DNA of 64,000 nucleotides from Edaphobacter lichenicola (GCF_025264645.1 NZ_CP073696.1:4712001-4776000), one strand, 5' to 3'. Shown: positions 52,949 to 62,362, counted from the first letter of the stretch. The notes: generated by a model from the sequence alone, not told the origin. Translations and numbers: made by a program.

Positions 52949-53632
52949 CTATTGTGCGGATTCTCGCGCCTTGCGGATGAATGCTGCCAGCTTCTCTGGA
53001 CTTTTTTTGCCGGGTGCCTGCTCTACTCCGCTGGCGACATCGATGCCCCAAGGGCATAGTCCGCGGATGGCGTCTGCTACGTTGTCCTCGCGCAGGCCTC
53101 CAGCCACTATGAGCTTGAGGCCTGTGCCTGCTTCAGCGAATGTTGTACGGGCGGCTTCCCAATCGAAGGCGATGCCGGTGCCGCCTATGGCTGCGCCTAC
53201 CTTTGCGTCGATGAGTACGCGGTCAACGAGGCCGTCTGCGGCGATCTCGCGGAGATGATGTGCTACGCCTGTTGCGCTTGCGTTATTTGTATCGTCGGCG
53301 GTTACGTTCCAATGCACTGTTTGGATCAGCTTCGCGCTTCCGTTGAGGAGAGCGTGTAGTTGCCGCACGAGGGTGAGGCTGACGCCGCCGTGAAGCTGGA
53401 TTGCATTGAGGCCCGCCTGCTGGGCGATGCGGGCGATCTCTTCGGCTTCAAGGGTGGGGAAGACGCCGACGCGCTCGACCCAGGACGGCAGGTGTGGCGT
53501 GATCTTCGCTACGTCCGTTGCGGTGACGTTGCGTGCGCTGGGCGCGAAGACGAAGCCGACTGCGTCTGCGCCAAGCTCGGCGGCCAGCTGAGCGTCGTCG
53601 AGGTTCGTGTTCGCGCAGATCTTGATCCACAT
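52949..53632 (-). CDS. trpF: phosphoribosylanthranilate isomerase
   Basis: Third step of tryptophan synthesis, an Amadori rearrangement. A 227-residue TIM barrel. The N-terminus WIKICANTNLDDAQLAAELGADAVGFVFAPSARN has the catalytic Cys (usually KICG, here KICA). It continues with VGVFPTLEAEEIA, AIQLHG, VLIDAK (catalytic Asp) and IVAGGLREDNVADAI near WGIDVASGVE. It follows trpC by 38 bases on the same strand, a trpC-trpF pair without the rest of the trp operon in the window. Confidence 0.93.
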   Translation of the reverse strand: MWIKICANTNLDDAQLAAELGADAVGFVFAPSARNVTATDVAKITPHLPSWVERVGVFPTLEAEEIARIAQQAGLNAIQLHGGVSLTLVRQLHALLNGSAKLIQTVHWNVTADDTNNASATGVAHHLREIAADGLVDRVLIDAKVGAAIGGTGIAFDWEAARTTFAEAGTGLKLIVAGGLREDNVADAIRGLCPWGIDVASGVEQAPGKKSPEKLAAFIRKARESAQ

Positions 53633-53670
53633 GGGGACGCTCGATTGGGTGATGCGACTGGCGCTGACGA

Positions 53671-54474
53671 TTAGATGTTGGAGGAGAGTTTGTGATCCAG
53701 GAGGGTAGCCAGAGCTTCGCCGGGGTCGGGCTGGCGCATGAGCGTCTCGCCGACGAGGAACGCGTCGTACCCTGCGGCTCGGAAGCTTGCGATGTCTTCG
53801 GCGGTACGGATGCCACTCTCAGCGACCATGACGGCGTTCTTCGGCATGTGCTCGGCGAGCTCGGCGAAGACTTCGGTGCGGACAGCGAAGGTGCGGAGAT
53901 CGCGGCTGTTGACGCCGATGAGGTCAAAGCCAAGTGCGGTGGCGCGATCCATCTCTTCGCGGTTGTGGGTCTCGCAGAGGACGTCGAGTCCCATGGTGCG
54001 GGCCTCGTTGTTGAGGGCGATGAGGGATGCGTCGGTGTGGGCGGAGACGATGAGAAGGATGGCATCTGCAGCGTAGGCGCGGGCTTCGAGGATCTGGAAG
54101 GGGTCGAGGATGAAGTCCTTGCGGAGGCAGGGGATTCGGACGACGCTGGAGGCCTCTTGGAGACAGGCGAGGGAGCCCTGGAAGAAGTGCTCGTCGGTGA
54201 GGACGGAGAGTGCGGCTGCACCGGACGCCTCGAATGTTTTGGCGAGGGTTGCCGGGTGGAAGTCGGCGCGAATGAGGCCCTTTGATGGGGAGGCTTTTTT
54301 GATCTCGGCGATGATGGCTGGGCCTTCGCTGGCCGCAGCTTGCAGGCTTGCACGGAAGCCGCGTGGAGTGTGTAGGGCGGCGTTGCGTTCCAGTTGGGCG
54401 AGGTCGGCGACTGCCTTGCGGGCTTCGACCTGCAACTTTGTGTGGGCAAGGATCTGGTCGAGCTGGGTGGGCAT
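53671..54474 (-). CDS. trpC: indole-3-glycerol phosphate synthase
   Basis: Fourth step of tryptophan synthesis, closing the indole ring. A 267-residue TIM barrel: PAIIAEIKKASPSKGLI (catalytic Lys and Glu region), ALSVLTDEHFFQGSLACL, VVRIPCLRKDFILDPFQI (catalytic Lys), LLIVSAHTD, GVNSRDLRTF and VAESGIRTAEDIASFRAAGYDAFLVGE. The ATG at 54474 begins QLDQILAHTKLQVEARK, the usual N-terminal extension. It is the first gene of the trpC-trpF pair; the tRNA-Leu gene lies upstream on the same strand. Confidence 0.96.
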   Translation of the reverse strand: MPTQLDQILAHTKLQVEARKAVADLAQLERNAALHTPRGFRASLQAAASEGPAIIAEIKKASPSKGLIRADFHPATLAKTFEASGAAALSVLTDEHFFQGSLACLQEASSVVRIPCLRKDFILDPFQILEARAYAADAILLIVSAHTDASLIALNNEARTMGLDVLCETHNREEMDRATALGFDLIGVNSRDLRTFAVRTEVFAELAEHMPKNAVMVAESGIRTAEDIASFRAAGYDAFLVGETLMRQPDPGEALATLLDHKLSSNI

Positions 54475-54575
54475 GGGGTCTTTTCAGTTCACAGTACGGG
54501 GGAGTGGCCGGTAGCGGCTTGTGTCTGGCTTGAGCCTATTGCTGCAGGCTTAGCCGCTACCTCTGTCGAAAGCTT

Positions 54576-54662
54576 TGGTGCCGAAGGGGGGACTCGAACC
54601 CCCACACCCTTGCGAGTACATGGACCTGAACCATGCGCGTCTGCCAATTCCGCCACTACGGC
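54576..54662 (-). tRNA. tRNA-Leu (anticodon CAG)
   Basis: Class II tRNA of 87 bases including an encoded CCA end. The minus-strand sequence starts GCCGTAGTGGCGG and has the D-loop AATTGGCAGAC. The anticodon arm is CATGG-TTCAGGT-CCATG (anticodon CAG), followed by a long variable arm and T-arm GGGGG-TTCGAGT-CCCCC. The acceptor stem has one U-U mismatch at the fifth pair. It reads CUG codons. Confidence 0.95.
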
Positions 54663-54898
54663 ACGGTGTCAAACGCTCCGCACTGATGGCCGGAGCACGC
54701 TAACCGCGAGTCTTTAGTCTTACAAACACCGGGGTTGCTGTCAATCAGACGGCTTGCGCTGGCTGAGCGTGGTGTTGAATTTTCAGGCTCGCCAAAGGAG
54801 TCTGCGACGTCCAGTTTTGGATTGCATCGAATCTGAAAAGCCTAGAGACTTATCACTGGAAAAGGCGTCTAGTCTGTAAGGAAGGCACCACCCAACAC

Positions 54899-55159
54899 AT
54901 GACCGAATCGAAGATTGACTCCGAGGCGCGTGAGACCCTCGAAAAAATTCCAGAAGAGATCTCAGTCGAGATGCGCAAGATCGCGCACGACCTGAGCAAC
55001 GCGCTCGAGATTATTGTGCAGACCAGCTATCTGCTGAACACGGCTCAGTTGAAGGAGCCGGCGGCGGACTGGCTGCGCATGCTGGATAGCGGCGTGGAAA
55101 AGGCGCTGAGCCTCAACCTGGCCCTGCGGACCTACATCAAGGAACACACGTCTCATTGA
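54899..55159 (+). CDS. DHp-only histidine kinase-like protein
   Basis: An 86-residue all-helical protein. Residues 25-60 form an H-box, MRKIAHDLSNALEIIVQTSYLL, with the phospho-acceptor-like H30; the second helix follows (DWLRMLDSGVEKALSLNLAL). There is no ATPase domain, so it cannot autophosphorylate. It could be a phosphotransfer (HPt/Spo0B-like) protein or a dimerising regulator. It faces, tail to tail at 24 bases, a response regulator gene, which makes a functional link plausible. Confidence 0.75.
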   Translation: MTESKIDSEARETLEKIPEEISVEMRKIAHDLSNALEIIVQTSYLLNTAQLKEPAADWLRMLDSGVEKALSLNLALRTYIKEHTSH

Positions 55160-55183
55160 GGCAAGGCGTTCGACTGCGTCGGG

Positions 55184-55804
55184 CTAGGTTTTAGCGCGGC
55201 GGGGAGTGGGCTTGGGTTTGCGCGAGGCCTTCAGGGCTTTCTTCGCGATCTTCTTCGCGACGGGCTTTTTTGCAGCGGCTTTCTTTGCGACCGCTTTGGT
55301 GGTGGCTTTCTTCGCAGCCTTCTTGATGGCCTTCTTTGCGATTGCTTTTTTTGCGGTGGCTTTTTTTGCGGTTTTCTTTGACGTGGGGGGTGGGGTTTGT
55401 TTTTCCATGCCGGTCGGCAGACCTAGCTTGGCGAGCTTTTGCTCGTGGGAGGCGATGAGGTCCTCGATCTGCTGAAGCAGGATGCGGGTGTGCATGGGCT
55501 TGACGAGGAGCTCGTCGGCGCCCATCTCCTGCCAGTCCTCCTCGGCGACGGGGAAGGCCGTCAGGAGCGCGACGGCGGGGTGGTAGGAGGCGGCGCGTGC
55601 GGCTTTGATGACTTCGACGCCGGCAGCATCATGTTCCATGCGCATGTCGGTGATCAGCATCTGGTACTCGCGCGTGTGAAGCTTTGAGACACCCTCGCGA
55701 CCTGAGGCTGCGGTGTCCACATCAAACCCGCTTATCTCGAGGACAGCCTTCAACGTCAGCAACACGGCGACTTCATCATCAACCAGCAAGATACGGCGTC
55801 TCAT
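55184..55804 (-). CDS. response regulator with histone H1-like Lys/Ala tail
   Basis: A 206-residue protein. Receiver domain, residues 1-120: acidic pair DDE (9-11), phospho-Asp D53 in LITDMRM, Thr in LLTAF, K102 in LLVKPM. A short linker and then about 65 residues consist almost wholly of K, A, T and P (KKTAKKATAKKAIAKKAI, AKKPVAKKIAKKALKASRK). This resembles histone H1 C-terminal and bacterial AlgP/HC1-type DNA-binding tails. There is no helix-turn-helix output. DNA or polyanion binding controlled by phosphorylation is the inference. It converges with the DHp-only gene. Confidence 0.88.
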   Translation of the reverse strand: MRRRILLVDDEVAVLLTLKAVLEISGFDVDTAASGREGVSKLHTREYQMLITDMRMEHDAAGVEVIKAARAASYHPAVALLTAFPVAEEDWQEMGADELLVKPMHTRILLQQIEDLIASHEQKLAKLGLPTGMEKQTPPPTSKKTAKKATAKKAIAKKAIKKAAKKATTKAVAKKAAAKKPVAKKIAKKALKASRKPKPTPRRAKT

Positions 55805-56091
55805 TTTGGTTCCTTTCTACTGCTTCCGAGCAAACATACATGATTGAGGGCAGGTTTCCAAAGTCGGGCACGGCGGCCGGAGATGAATCGGGCTCTGTGG
55901 TGGAACACGGGAGGCTATCTTGTCGTACTACCACTTGATGGCGGGAGTTGAACCGTGTTTGGCCGTGTTGGGTGAGGAGGCTCATCGTGTTCGAGGTGCT
56001 ATACTTTATGTTGCGGTGCGACCTTTCGTACGACTGCATCTAACCCTAAACAACGCATAGCAGGCTGAAAACCCCGCTGTGGAGGCGACTT

Positions 56092-56721
56092 ATTCCACCA
56101 ATTGATAAACGTTCCGCGAAGTCATTTATCCGAACCAACGAACGCATTCGCGCCCGCGAGATTCGCGTCATCGACGAAAACGGCGAACAGCTCGGCGTGA
56201 TGGCTCCTTTTGACGCTCTCAAGATGGCTCGCGAGCGCTCGCTTGACCTTGTAGAGATATCGCCGAATGCGGTGCCACCGGTCTGTAAGATCCAGGACTA
56301 CGGCAAATATCTTTATGAGAAGGACAAGAGCGACCGTGCGGCGCGCAAGAAGCAGAAGGTGATCGTCATCAAAGAGGTCAAGTTCTCGGTCACGGTCGAC
56401 GAGCATGACTATCAGACCAAGAAGAACCAAGCCGTTCGCTTCCTTGGCGAAGGCGATAAGGTCAAGGCGTCCCTGCGCTTCAAAGGGCGGCAGATGGCTC
56501 ACCGCGATCTCGGGTACAAGATCATCAACCGGTTGATCCTGGATATTGGGGATGCCGGTCTGGTGGAGTTTATGCCCCGCATGGAAGGAACCACACTGCA
56601 TGCGATTCTCGCCCCGTCGAAAAAGGCTGAGCCTGCACCCAAAAAAGCACCTGCTCCAGCCTCTCCGGCTGCTGGAACCAAGACCGTCGAAGCGCCCGCT
56701 CCGGCCACAGTTCAAGCCTGA
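56092..56721 (+). CDS. infC: translation initiation factor IF-3, AUU start
   Basis: IF-3 checks start codons and keeps ribosomal subunits apart. The N-domain has IRTNERIRAREIRVIDENGEQLGVM and LDLVEISPNAVPPVCKI; the C-domain has VKASLRFKGRQMAHRDLG. A Lys/Ala/Pro-rich tail extends the protein to 209 residues. The open frame with GTG/ATG at 56197 would cut off the conserved N-terminus. Reading upstream in frame, an ATT at 56092 follows GGAGG (56081-56085) by 6 bases and yields MPPIDKRSAKSF. IF-3 genes classically use AUU to autoregulate, so this start is chosen. Confidence 0.92.
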   Translation: MPPIDKRSAKSFIRTNERIRAREIRVIDENGEQLGVMAPFDALKMARERSLDLVEISPNAVPPVCKIQDYGKYLYEKDKSDRAARKKQKVIVIKEVKFSVTVDEHDYQTKKNQAVRFLGEGDKVKASLRFKGRQMAHRDLGYKIINRLILDIGDAGLVEFMPRMEGTTLHAILAPSKKAEPAPKKAPAPASPAAGTKTVEAPAPATVQA

Positions 56722-56725
56722 AAAA

Positions 56726-56762
56726 CACCCACTTTTGCGTGATTTTTACGCTGAAGTGGGTG
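56726..56762 (+). terminator. hairpin after infC
   Basis: CACCCACTT pairs with AAGTGGGTG, and inside it GCGT pairs with ACGC around a T-rich loop. It starts 5 bases after the infC stop. There is no T run downstream, so it may be a factor-assisted terminator or an mRNA-end structure. Confidence 0.6.
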
Positions 56763-57213
56763 TGCAGGGAATTTCACACGACACAATTTGTTTTTCGCTG
56801 GTGTGCTTGAGCGAAGTTGCGCCTGAAGGAATAATTCTGCGGCCGGTTGTGTGAGCGGAACATCGTTCCGCTCGTCGATCGCATCCAAGTGATGCGCGCT
56901 TACCTCATCCTACAGAGTGATTTAGCGCCATTGCCCGATGGCTTCTCTCTCTTCCAATCTGCCTGAAGCTCCCAAGTTTTAGTTGCAACCGAGAAGAGGA
57001 AGAGTTGATTGCCCGATGTCTCTCTCGGCTATTGGAAGCTCCTCCATCACCCATTCGCGCGGACGGCTGGGTACTTTAGTAATCATTGCTGTTTAATAAT
57101 TCCGTATATAACTGATTCTATTAGACTTACTTCAGTTTGTATCCTATTGTTACATCATCTGGTTTGTCCAGAGAAATCTTTTTACAGAAATACAACTTAG
57201 GGAGTATCTCGCT
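56763..57213. other. intergenic region upstream of the peptide array
   Basis: About 450 bases without a supported gene. A frame at 57009-57200 has no ribosome site and no coding pattern. The last 130 bases are AT-rich and contain TTGTATCC at 57137-57144, which recurs upstream of the other peptide copies, so the promoter of the array is probably here. Confidence 0.45.
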
Positions 57214-57390
57214 ATGAAACATATCGTGCGCGCATTTGTCGTTGTCCTTGTCCTCACCGGTGCAGCAGCCACCACCCAGACCACTTCTGCTTCTGCCAAA
57301 AACAAAGTGACCGCTACACGCACGAGCATGCTGCCGGTCCCAACCTGCGCTCCGGACGATCCGAATGCCTGCGGGATGGGACTTCACTAA
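57214..57390 (+). CDS. 58-residue secreted two-Cys peptide, tandem copy 1
   Basis: A signal peptide (KHIVRAFVVVLVLTGAAA) is followed by a short mature peptide of about 30 residues. It ends TCAPDDPNACGMGLH with C45 and C53, seven residues apart. GGAG lies 9-12 bases before the ATG. It is the first of four tandem paralogues. The protein is identical to copies 2 and 3 although the DNA differs from copy 2 at 21 third-codon positions. No family recognised; too short for most gene finders. Secretion is inferred from the signal, and a disulfide is possible. Confidence 0.85.
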   Translation: MKHIVRAFVVVLVLTGAAATTQTTSASAKNKVTATRTSMLPVPTCAPDDPNACGMGLH

Positions 57391-57454
57391 CTCTTTGTGT
57401 ATCAAGGCATTTGTATCAAATTTTTGAACAACTTCAGGCACTAAGGAGCCCAAA

Positions 57455-57631
57455 ATGAAGCATATCGTTCGCGCATTCGTTGTTGTCCTCGTCCTCACTG
57501 GCGCAGCGGCCACCACCCAGACCACCTCTGCTTCGGCCAAGAACAAAGTAACAGCCACGCGCACGAGCATGCTGCCGGTTCCAACCTGCGCGCCAGATGA
57601 TCCGAACGCCTGCGGTATGGGACTTCACTAA
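57455..57631 (+). CDS. 58-residue secreted two-Cys peptide, tandem copy 2
   Basis: Protein identical to copy 1. AAGGAG precedes the ATG with 6 bases between. The 64-base spacer from copy 1 is nearly identical to the spacer behind this copy, so the duplicated unit is about 242 bases (gene plus spacer). The spacer carries the direct repeat TGTATCA, 14 bases apart. All nucleotide differences from copies 1 and 3 are synonymous. Confidence 0.85.
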   Translation: MKHIVRAFVVVLVLTGAAATTQTTSASAKNKVTATRTSMLPVPTCAPDDPNACGMGLH

Positions 57632-57696
57632 CTCTTTGTGTATCACGGCATTTGTATCAAATTTTTGAACAACTTACAGGTATTAAGGAGCCCCAA

Positions 57697-57873
57697 ATGA
57701 AGCATATCGTTCGCGCATTCGTTGTTGTCCTCGTCCTCACCGGTGCAGCAGCCACCACTCAGACCACCTCTGCTTCGGCCAAGAACAAAGTAACCGCTAC
57801 ACGCACGAGCATGCTGCCGGTTCCAACCTGCGCCCCGGATGATCCGAACGCCTGCGGTATGGGACTCCACTAA
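57697..57873 (+). CDS. 58-residue secreted two-Cys peptide, tandem copy 3
   Basis: Protein identical to copies 1 and 2. AAGGAG lies before the ATG. The DNA is closer to copy 2 in the first third (GTTCGCGCATTCG) and shares some codons with copy 1 further on (ACCGGTGCAGCAGCC), suggesting past recombination between copies. The following spacer differs from the first two. Confidence 0.85.
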   Translation: MKHIVRAFVVVLVLTGAAATTQTTSASAKNKVTATRTSMLPVPTCAPDDPNACGMGLH

Positions 57874-57936
57874 TCCAAAGTTGTTGTATCCGGCTAACTG
57901 ATTGTTAGTAGAAGGTTTACAGGAAGAAGCTCAAAA

Positions 57937-58113
57937 ATGAAGCCTATCGTTCGCGCATTCGTCGTCGTCCTCGTCCTTACCAGTGCAGCAGCCAGCACCC
58001 AGACCACCTCTGCTTCCGCTACGAACAAAGTAGCCGCCACGCGCACCAGCATGTTACCGGTTCCAACCTGCGCCCCGGATGATCCGAACGCCTGCGGTAT
58101 GGGACTTCACTAA
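57937..58113 (+). CDS. 58-residue secreted two-Cys peptide, divergent tandem copy 4
   Basis: Differs from the other three at five residues (H3P, G16S, T20S, K29T, T33A), all in the leader and first mature residues. The last 25 residues, with both cysteines, are unchanged. AGGAAG precedes the ATG. A different 63-base spacer separates it from copy 3. It is probably the oldest paralogue of the array. A polytopic membrane protein gene starts 96 bases downstream. Confidence 0.83.
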   Translation: MKPIVRAFVVVLVLTSAAASTQTTSASATNKVAATRTSMLPVPTCAPDDPNACGMGLH

Positions 58114-58209
58114 CGTACTGGCACTTTTTTCGTACTACCAGGATTAATCTCTTGTGTCGGCCTTGGTAATAGGCTAGCCTGTGCTTGCTTTATTAGTAGG
58201 TACGACACA

Positions 58210-59121
58210 ATGAATCATTTCGTAACCATCCTGACAGCGCGTATGGATTTTCTTGAGCCGATCCTTTGCGGCATGCTGGTCTACTTCCTTGTCCGTAGTA
58301 AGGCTGCCCGCCAGTTCGGTTATCTTGTCGCGCTACTATGCGTGCGACTCACATGCTCAGCGATATGTCTGCCTCTGATCTCGTTGAGCCGACATGCTGT
58401 TGAAAGACACGCGGCGTATCAGATCTATTTTTATGTGTACTGGGTCAGTTATGCGTTGGAAGCGATATTTTCGCTCCTGCTTATCTACAGCATCTTCAAG
58501 CTTGCCATGGCCCCGCTGCAGGGTCTGCAGACGCTTGGAATGCTCGTCTTCCGCTGGGTGGCGGCTATCTCAGTCGCGGTAGCGATTGGTGTTGCGGTTA
58601 CTCCGCACCTGAGCGGAATCAAATTCATGGTTGCGATGGTCACGCAGCTACAGCAGACTTCCAGCATTCTTACTCTTTGCCTGCTGCTGTTTGTGTGCTT
58701 CGCTATTCGTCCGATGGGCCTGTCTTACCGAAGCCGGATCTTTGGAGTCAGTCTTGGTCTTGGATTTCTGGCGACCATCAATCTGGTGAACTCCGCATGG
58801 ATTGGTCATAATCCAGACATGTATTCCTTGTTCAGCTTAATAAACGGATTGGCAGTAGGACTGACCCTGCTTACCTGGTCAGCGTACTTTGCCTTCCCGG
58901 AGCCGAAGCGGCGTATTATCACTCTTCCGACGACGTCCCCGTTCCTTCGCTGGAATCAGATTTCGATGGCGCTTGGGGATGATCCGGGCCATGTCGCAGT
59001 CGGCGGTATTCCTCCCGAGCTGTTTGCGCCGGCGGAGCTTGAGGTCATGCGTCGCGCTTCCGCGAAGATGGCTGCCGGAGATCTAGAGTCAGCCACATCC
59101 ATGCGCTCCATATCGGCCTAG
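58210..59121 (+). CDS. seven-TM membrane protein of unknown function
   Basis: A 303-residue protein with about seven hydrophobic helices, the first near DFLEPILCGMLVYFLV and the last near LINGLAVGLTLLTWSAYFAF. A cytoplasmic C-tail of about 70 residues follows, Pro/Glu/Ala-rich, with EPKRRIITLPTTSPFLRWNQ and PPELFAPAELEVMRRASAKM. It resembles 7TM proteins repeatedly seen in Acidobacteria without assigned function. There is no catalytic domain. The start at ATG 58210 follows TAGGTACGACACA, a weak ribosome site. It lies directly behind the four-peptide array; a bidirectional terminator ends it. Confidence 0.72.
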   Translation: MNHFVTILTARMDFLEPILCGMLVYFLVRSKAARQFGYLVALLCVRLTCSAICLPLISLSRHAVERHAAYQIYFYVYWVSYALEAIFSLLLIYSIFKLAMAPLQGLQTLGMLVFRWVAAISVAVAIGVAVTPHLSGIKFMVAMVTQLQQTSSILTLCLLLFVCFAIRPMGLSYRSRIFGVSLGLGFLATINLVNSAWIGHNPDMYSLFSLINGLAVGLTLLTWSAYFAFPEPKRRIITLPTTSPFLRWNQISMALGDDPGHVAVGGIPPELFAPAELEVMRRASAKMAAGDLESATSMRSISA

Positions 59122-59158
59122 GCCGAAAGATGCCGCGAAAACTTACCTGCTAAACAAT

Positions 59159-59191
59159 AAAGAGGCCATCCCGATTTGGGATGGCCTCTTT
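59159..59191. terminator. bidirectional intrinsic terminator
   Basis: A perfect 14-bp stem, AAAGAGGCCATCCC with GGGATGGCCTCTTT, around the 5-base loop GATTT. It is flanked by A-rich sequence on the left and TGTTTTC on the right, so it serves both the membrane protein gene (+) and rpsA (-), which converge on it. Confidence 0.9.
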
Positions 59192-59209
59192 GTTTTCTCT
59201 ATCCGATGA

Positions 59210-61222
<2,013 letters not shown>

Positions 61223-61283
61223 GGTGAATGCGGACTCCGGGATCCAAGGGACTCCGTCCATCTTTCGCGGCGCGTGGGGCTAG

Positions 61284-61405
61284 AACAATCAGCGATCCAG
61301 AGAGGGATGCTGATTGTTTTCTATCCTCGCGACAGCTCCGGCAGGATGGAAGGAATCAGGTCTTGCACAGGAGCTATTGCACTTGGGTCCCACACGCAAT
61401 AGCTC
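61284..61405 (-). promoter_or_regulatory. structured 5' leader of rpsA (two hairpins)
   Basis: Hairpin 1 (61284-61318) is AACAATCAGC(G)ATCC with GGATGCTGATTGTT, a 14-bp stem with one bulge. Hairpin 2 (61371-61405) is GAGCTATTGC with GCAATAGCTC, perfect over 10 bp. Both lie between the predicted start of transcription and the rpsA ATG. S1 is known to autoregulate its mRNA in enterobacteria; a similar role here is inferred. Confidence 0.5.
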
Positions 61406-61413
61406 ACTGATAA

Positions 61414-61442
61414 AGCATAGAACTTTGCATACGGTACGTCAA
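61414..61442 (-). promoter_or_regulatory. sigma-70-type promoter of rpsA
   Basis: On the minus strand: TTGACG, exactly 17 bases, TATGCT. Transcription would begin near 61407, giving a leader of about 185 bases before the ATG. Confidence 0.6.
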
Positions 61443-61710
61443 CAAATGGCAGCACCATTGCATGCATTTTCATCACCATGTCATCCAGCGGACGAAATCT
61501 TCTTGGGTCGCAGTCATTTGATGCGCTTTGGGGCAAGAAGTGTGCAGCCGAGAGGCGGATTTGCGAGTGAAACGACGATTGAGGCGGTCAGGCTATGGAT
61601 CTGGACCGCTTTGGGGCGAGAGAAGGATTCGGATTGAGCTTTGGAATTGGGTTCTGCGGATTGGGTTGCGCGGACTAAGATGCGACACGCTGCCGCGCTA
61701 TACTCGCCGA

Positions 61711-62286
61711 ATGGATCGGCTCTGGACTCCCTGGCGCTACAGCTACATCACCCGGTCGGATCCACAGGCCCGGAGCGGCGTTCCTGAATCGCTGAATGCA
61801 TGGCCACCGTCCGAGGCTGAGGATAAACACTGTGTCTTCTGCAACATGATCGCTGCGGTTGACTATGCGATCGCGCATGGTATGCCTCGGGAGCAGGCGG
61901 AGCAGGCGGCTCATATTGTTTATCGCGGTCAGCACTGTTTCATCTGCCTGAATGCCTTCCCTTATTCAACTGGACATCTGCTGCTTCTGCCGTACCAGCA
62001 TGTCGACTCGCTGGCCGCGGTTGCTGGGGAGGCTGCGCAGGAGCTGATGGTGCTGGCACAGCGGGCTGAGGTTGCTCTTCGGGAGGTGTATCGACCCGGT
62101 GGGATCAATATGGGGCTTAATCTCGGAGAGGCGGCGGGCGCAGGGATTGCCGATCACATTCATCTGCACGCGCTGCCGCGGTGGAGCGGCGATACAAATT
62201 TTATGACTGTTACTGCAGAAACTCGTGTACTTCCTGAATCGTTGGATGTAACATGGGCGAAGCTGCGGCTCCCCTTCAAAAGTTAG
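61711..62286 (+). CDS. HIT family hydrolase/phosphorylase
   Basis: A 191-residue nucleotide-binding protein of the histidine triad superfamily, of the Ap4A phosphorylase-like group. The start is MDRLWTPWRYSYI. A zinc-like CVFC (41-44) and a later histidine follow, then NAFPYSTGHLLLLPYQH, and the triad is ADHIHLHALPRW (H149, H151, H153). The ATG at 61711 is chosen; the longer frame upstream overlaps the rpsA promoter side and lacks family residues. Likely role: hydrolysis or phosphorolysis of dinucleoside polyphosphates in the cytoplasm. Confidence 0.9.
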   Translation: MDRLWTPWRYSYITRSDPQARSGVPESLNAWPPSEAEDKHCVFCNMIAAVDYAIAHGMPREQAEQAAHIVYRGQHCFICLNAFPYSTGHLLLLPYQHVDSLAAVAGEAAQELMVLAQRAEVALREVYRPGGINMGLNLGEAAGAGIADHIHLHALPRWSGDTNFMTVTAETRVLPESLDVTWAKLRLPFKS

Positions 62287-62362
62287 TACAACCCAGCTGT
62301 CGCCATCTCCATCCAACCCGTATAAGAAGACTTAGGTTCGCGCTGAGTCTATTGAGGGCTCC

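Noticed and set aside
57009..57200. 63-codon frame upstream of the peptide array
   Set aside because: No ribosome site, no family pattern, and it runs through AT-rich promoter-like sequence.
57434..57870. Antisense frames with repeated MESHTAGVRIIRGAGWNRQ-type text
   Set aside because: These are reverse-strand shadows of the four peptide genes; signal peptide and ribosome sites support the + strand.
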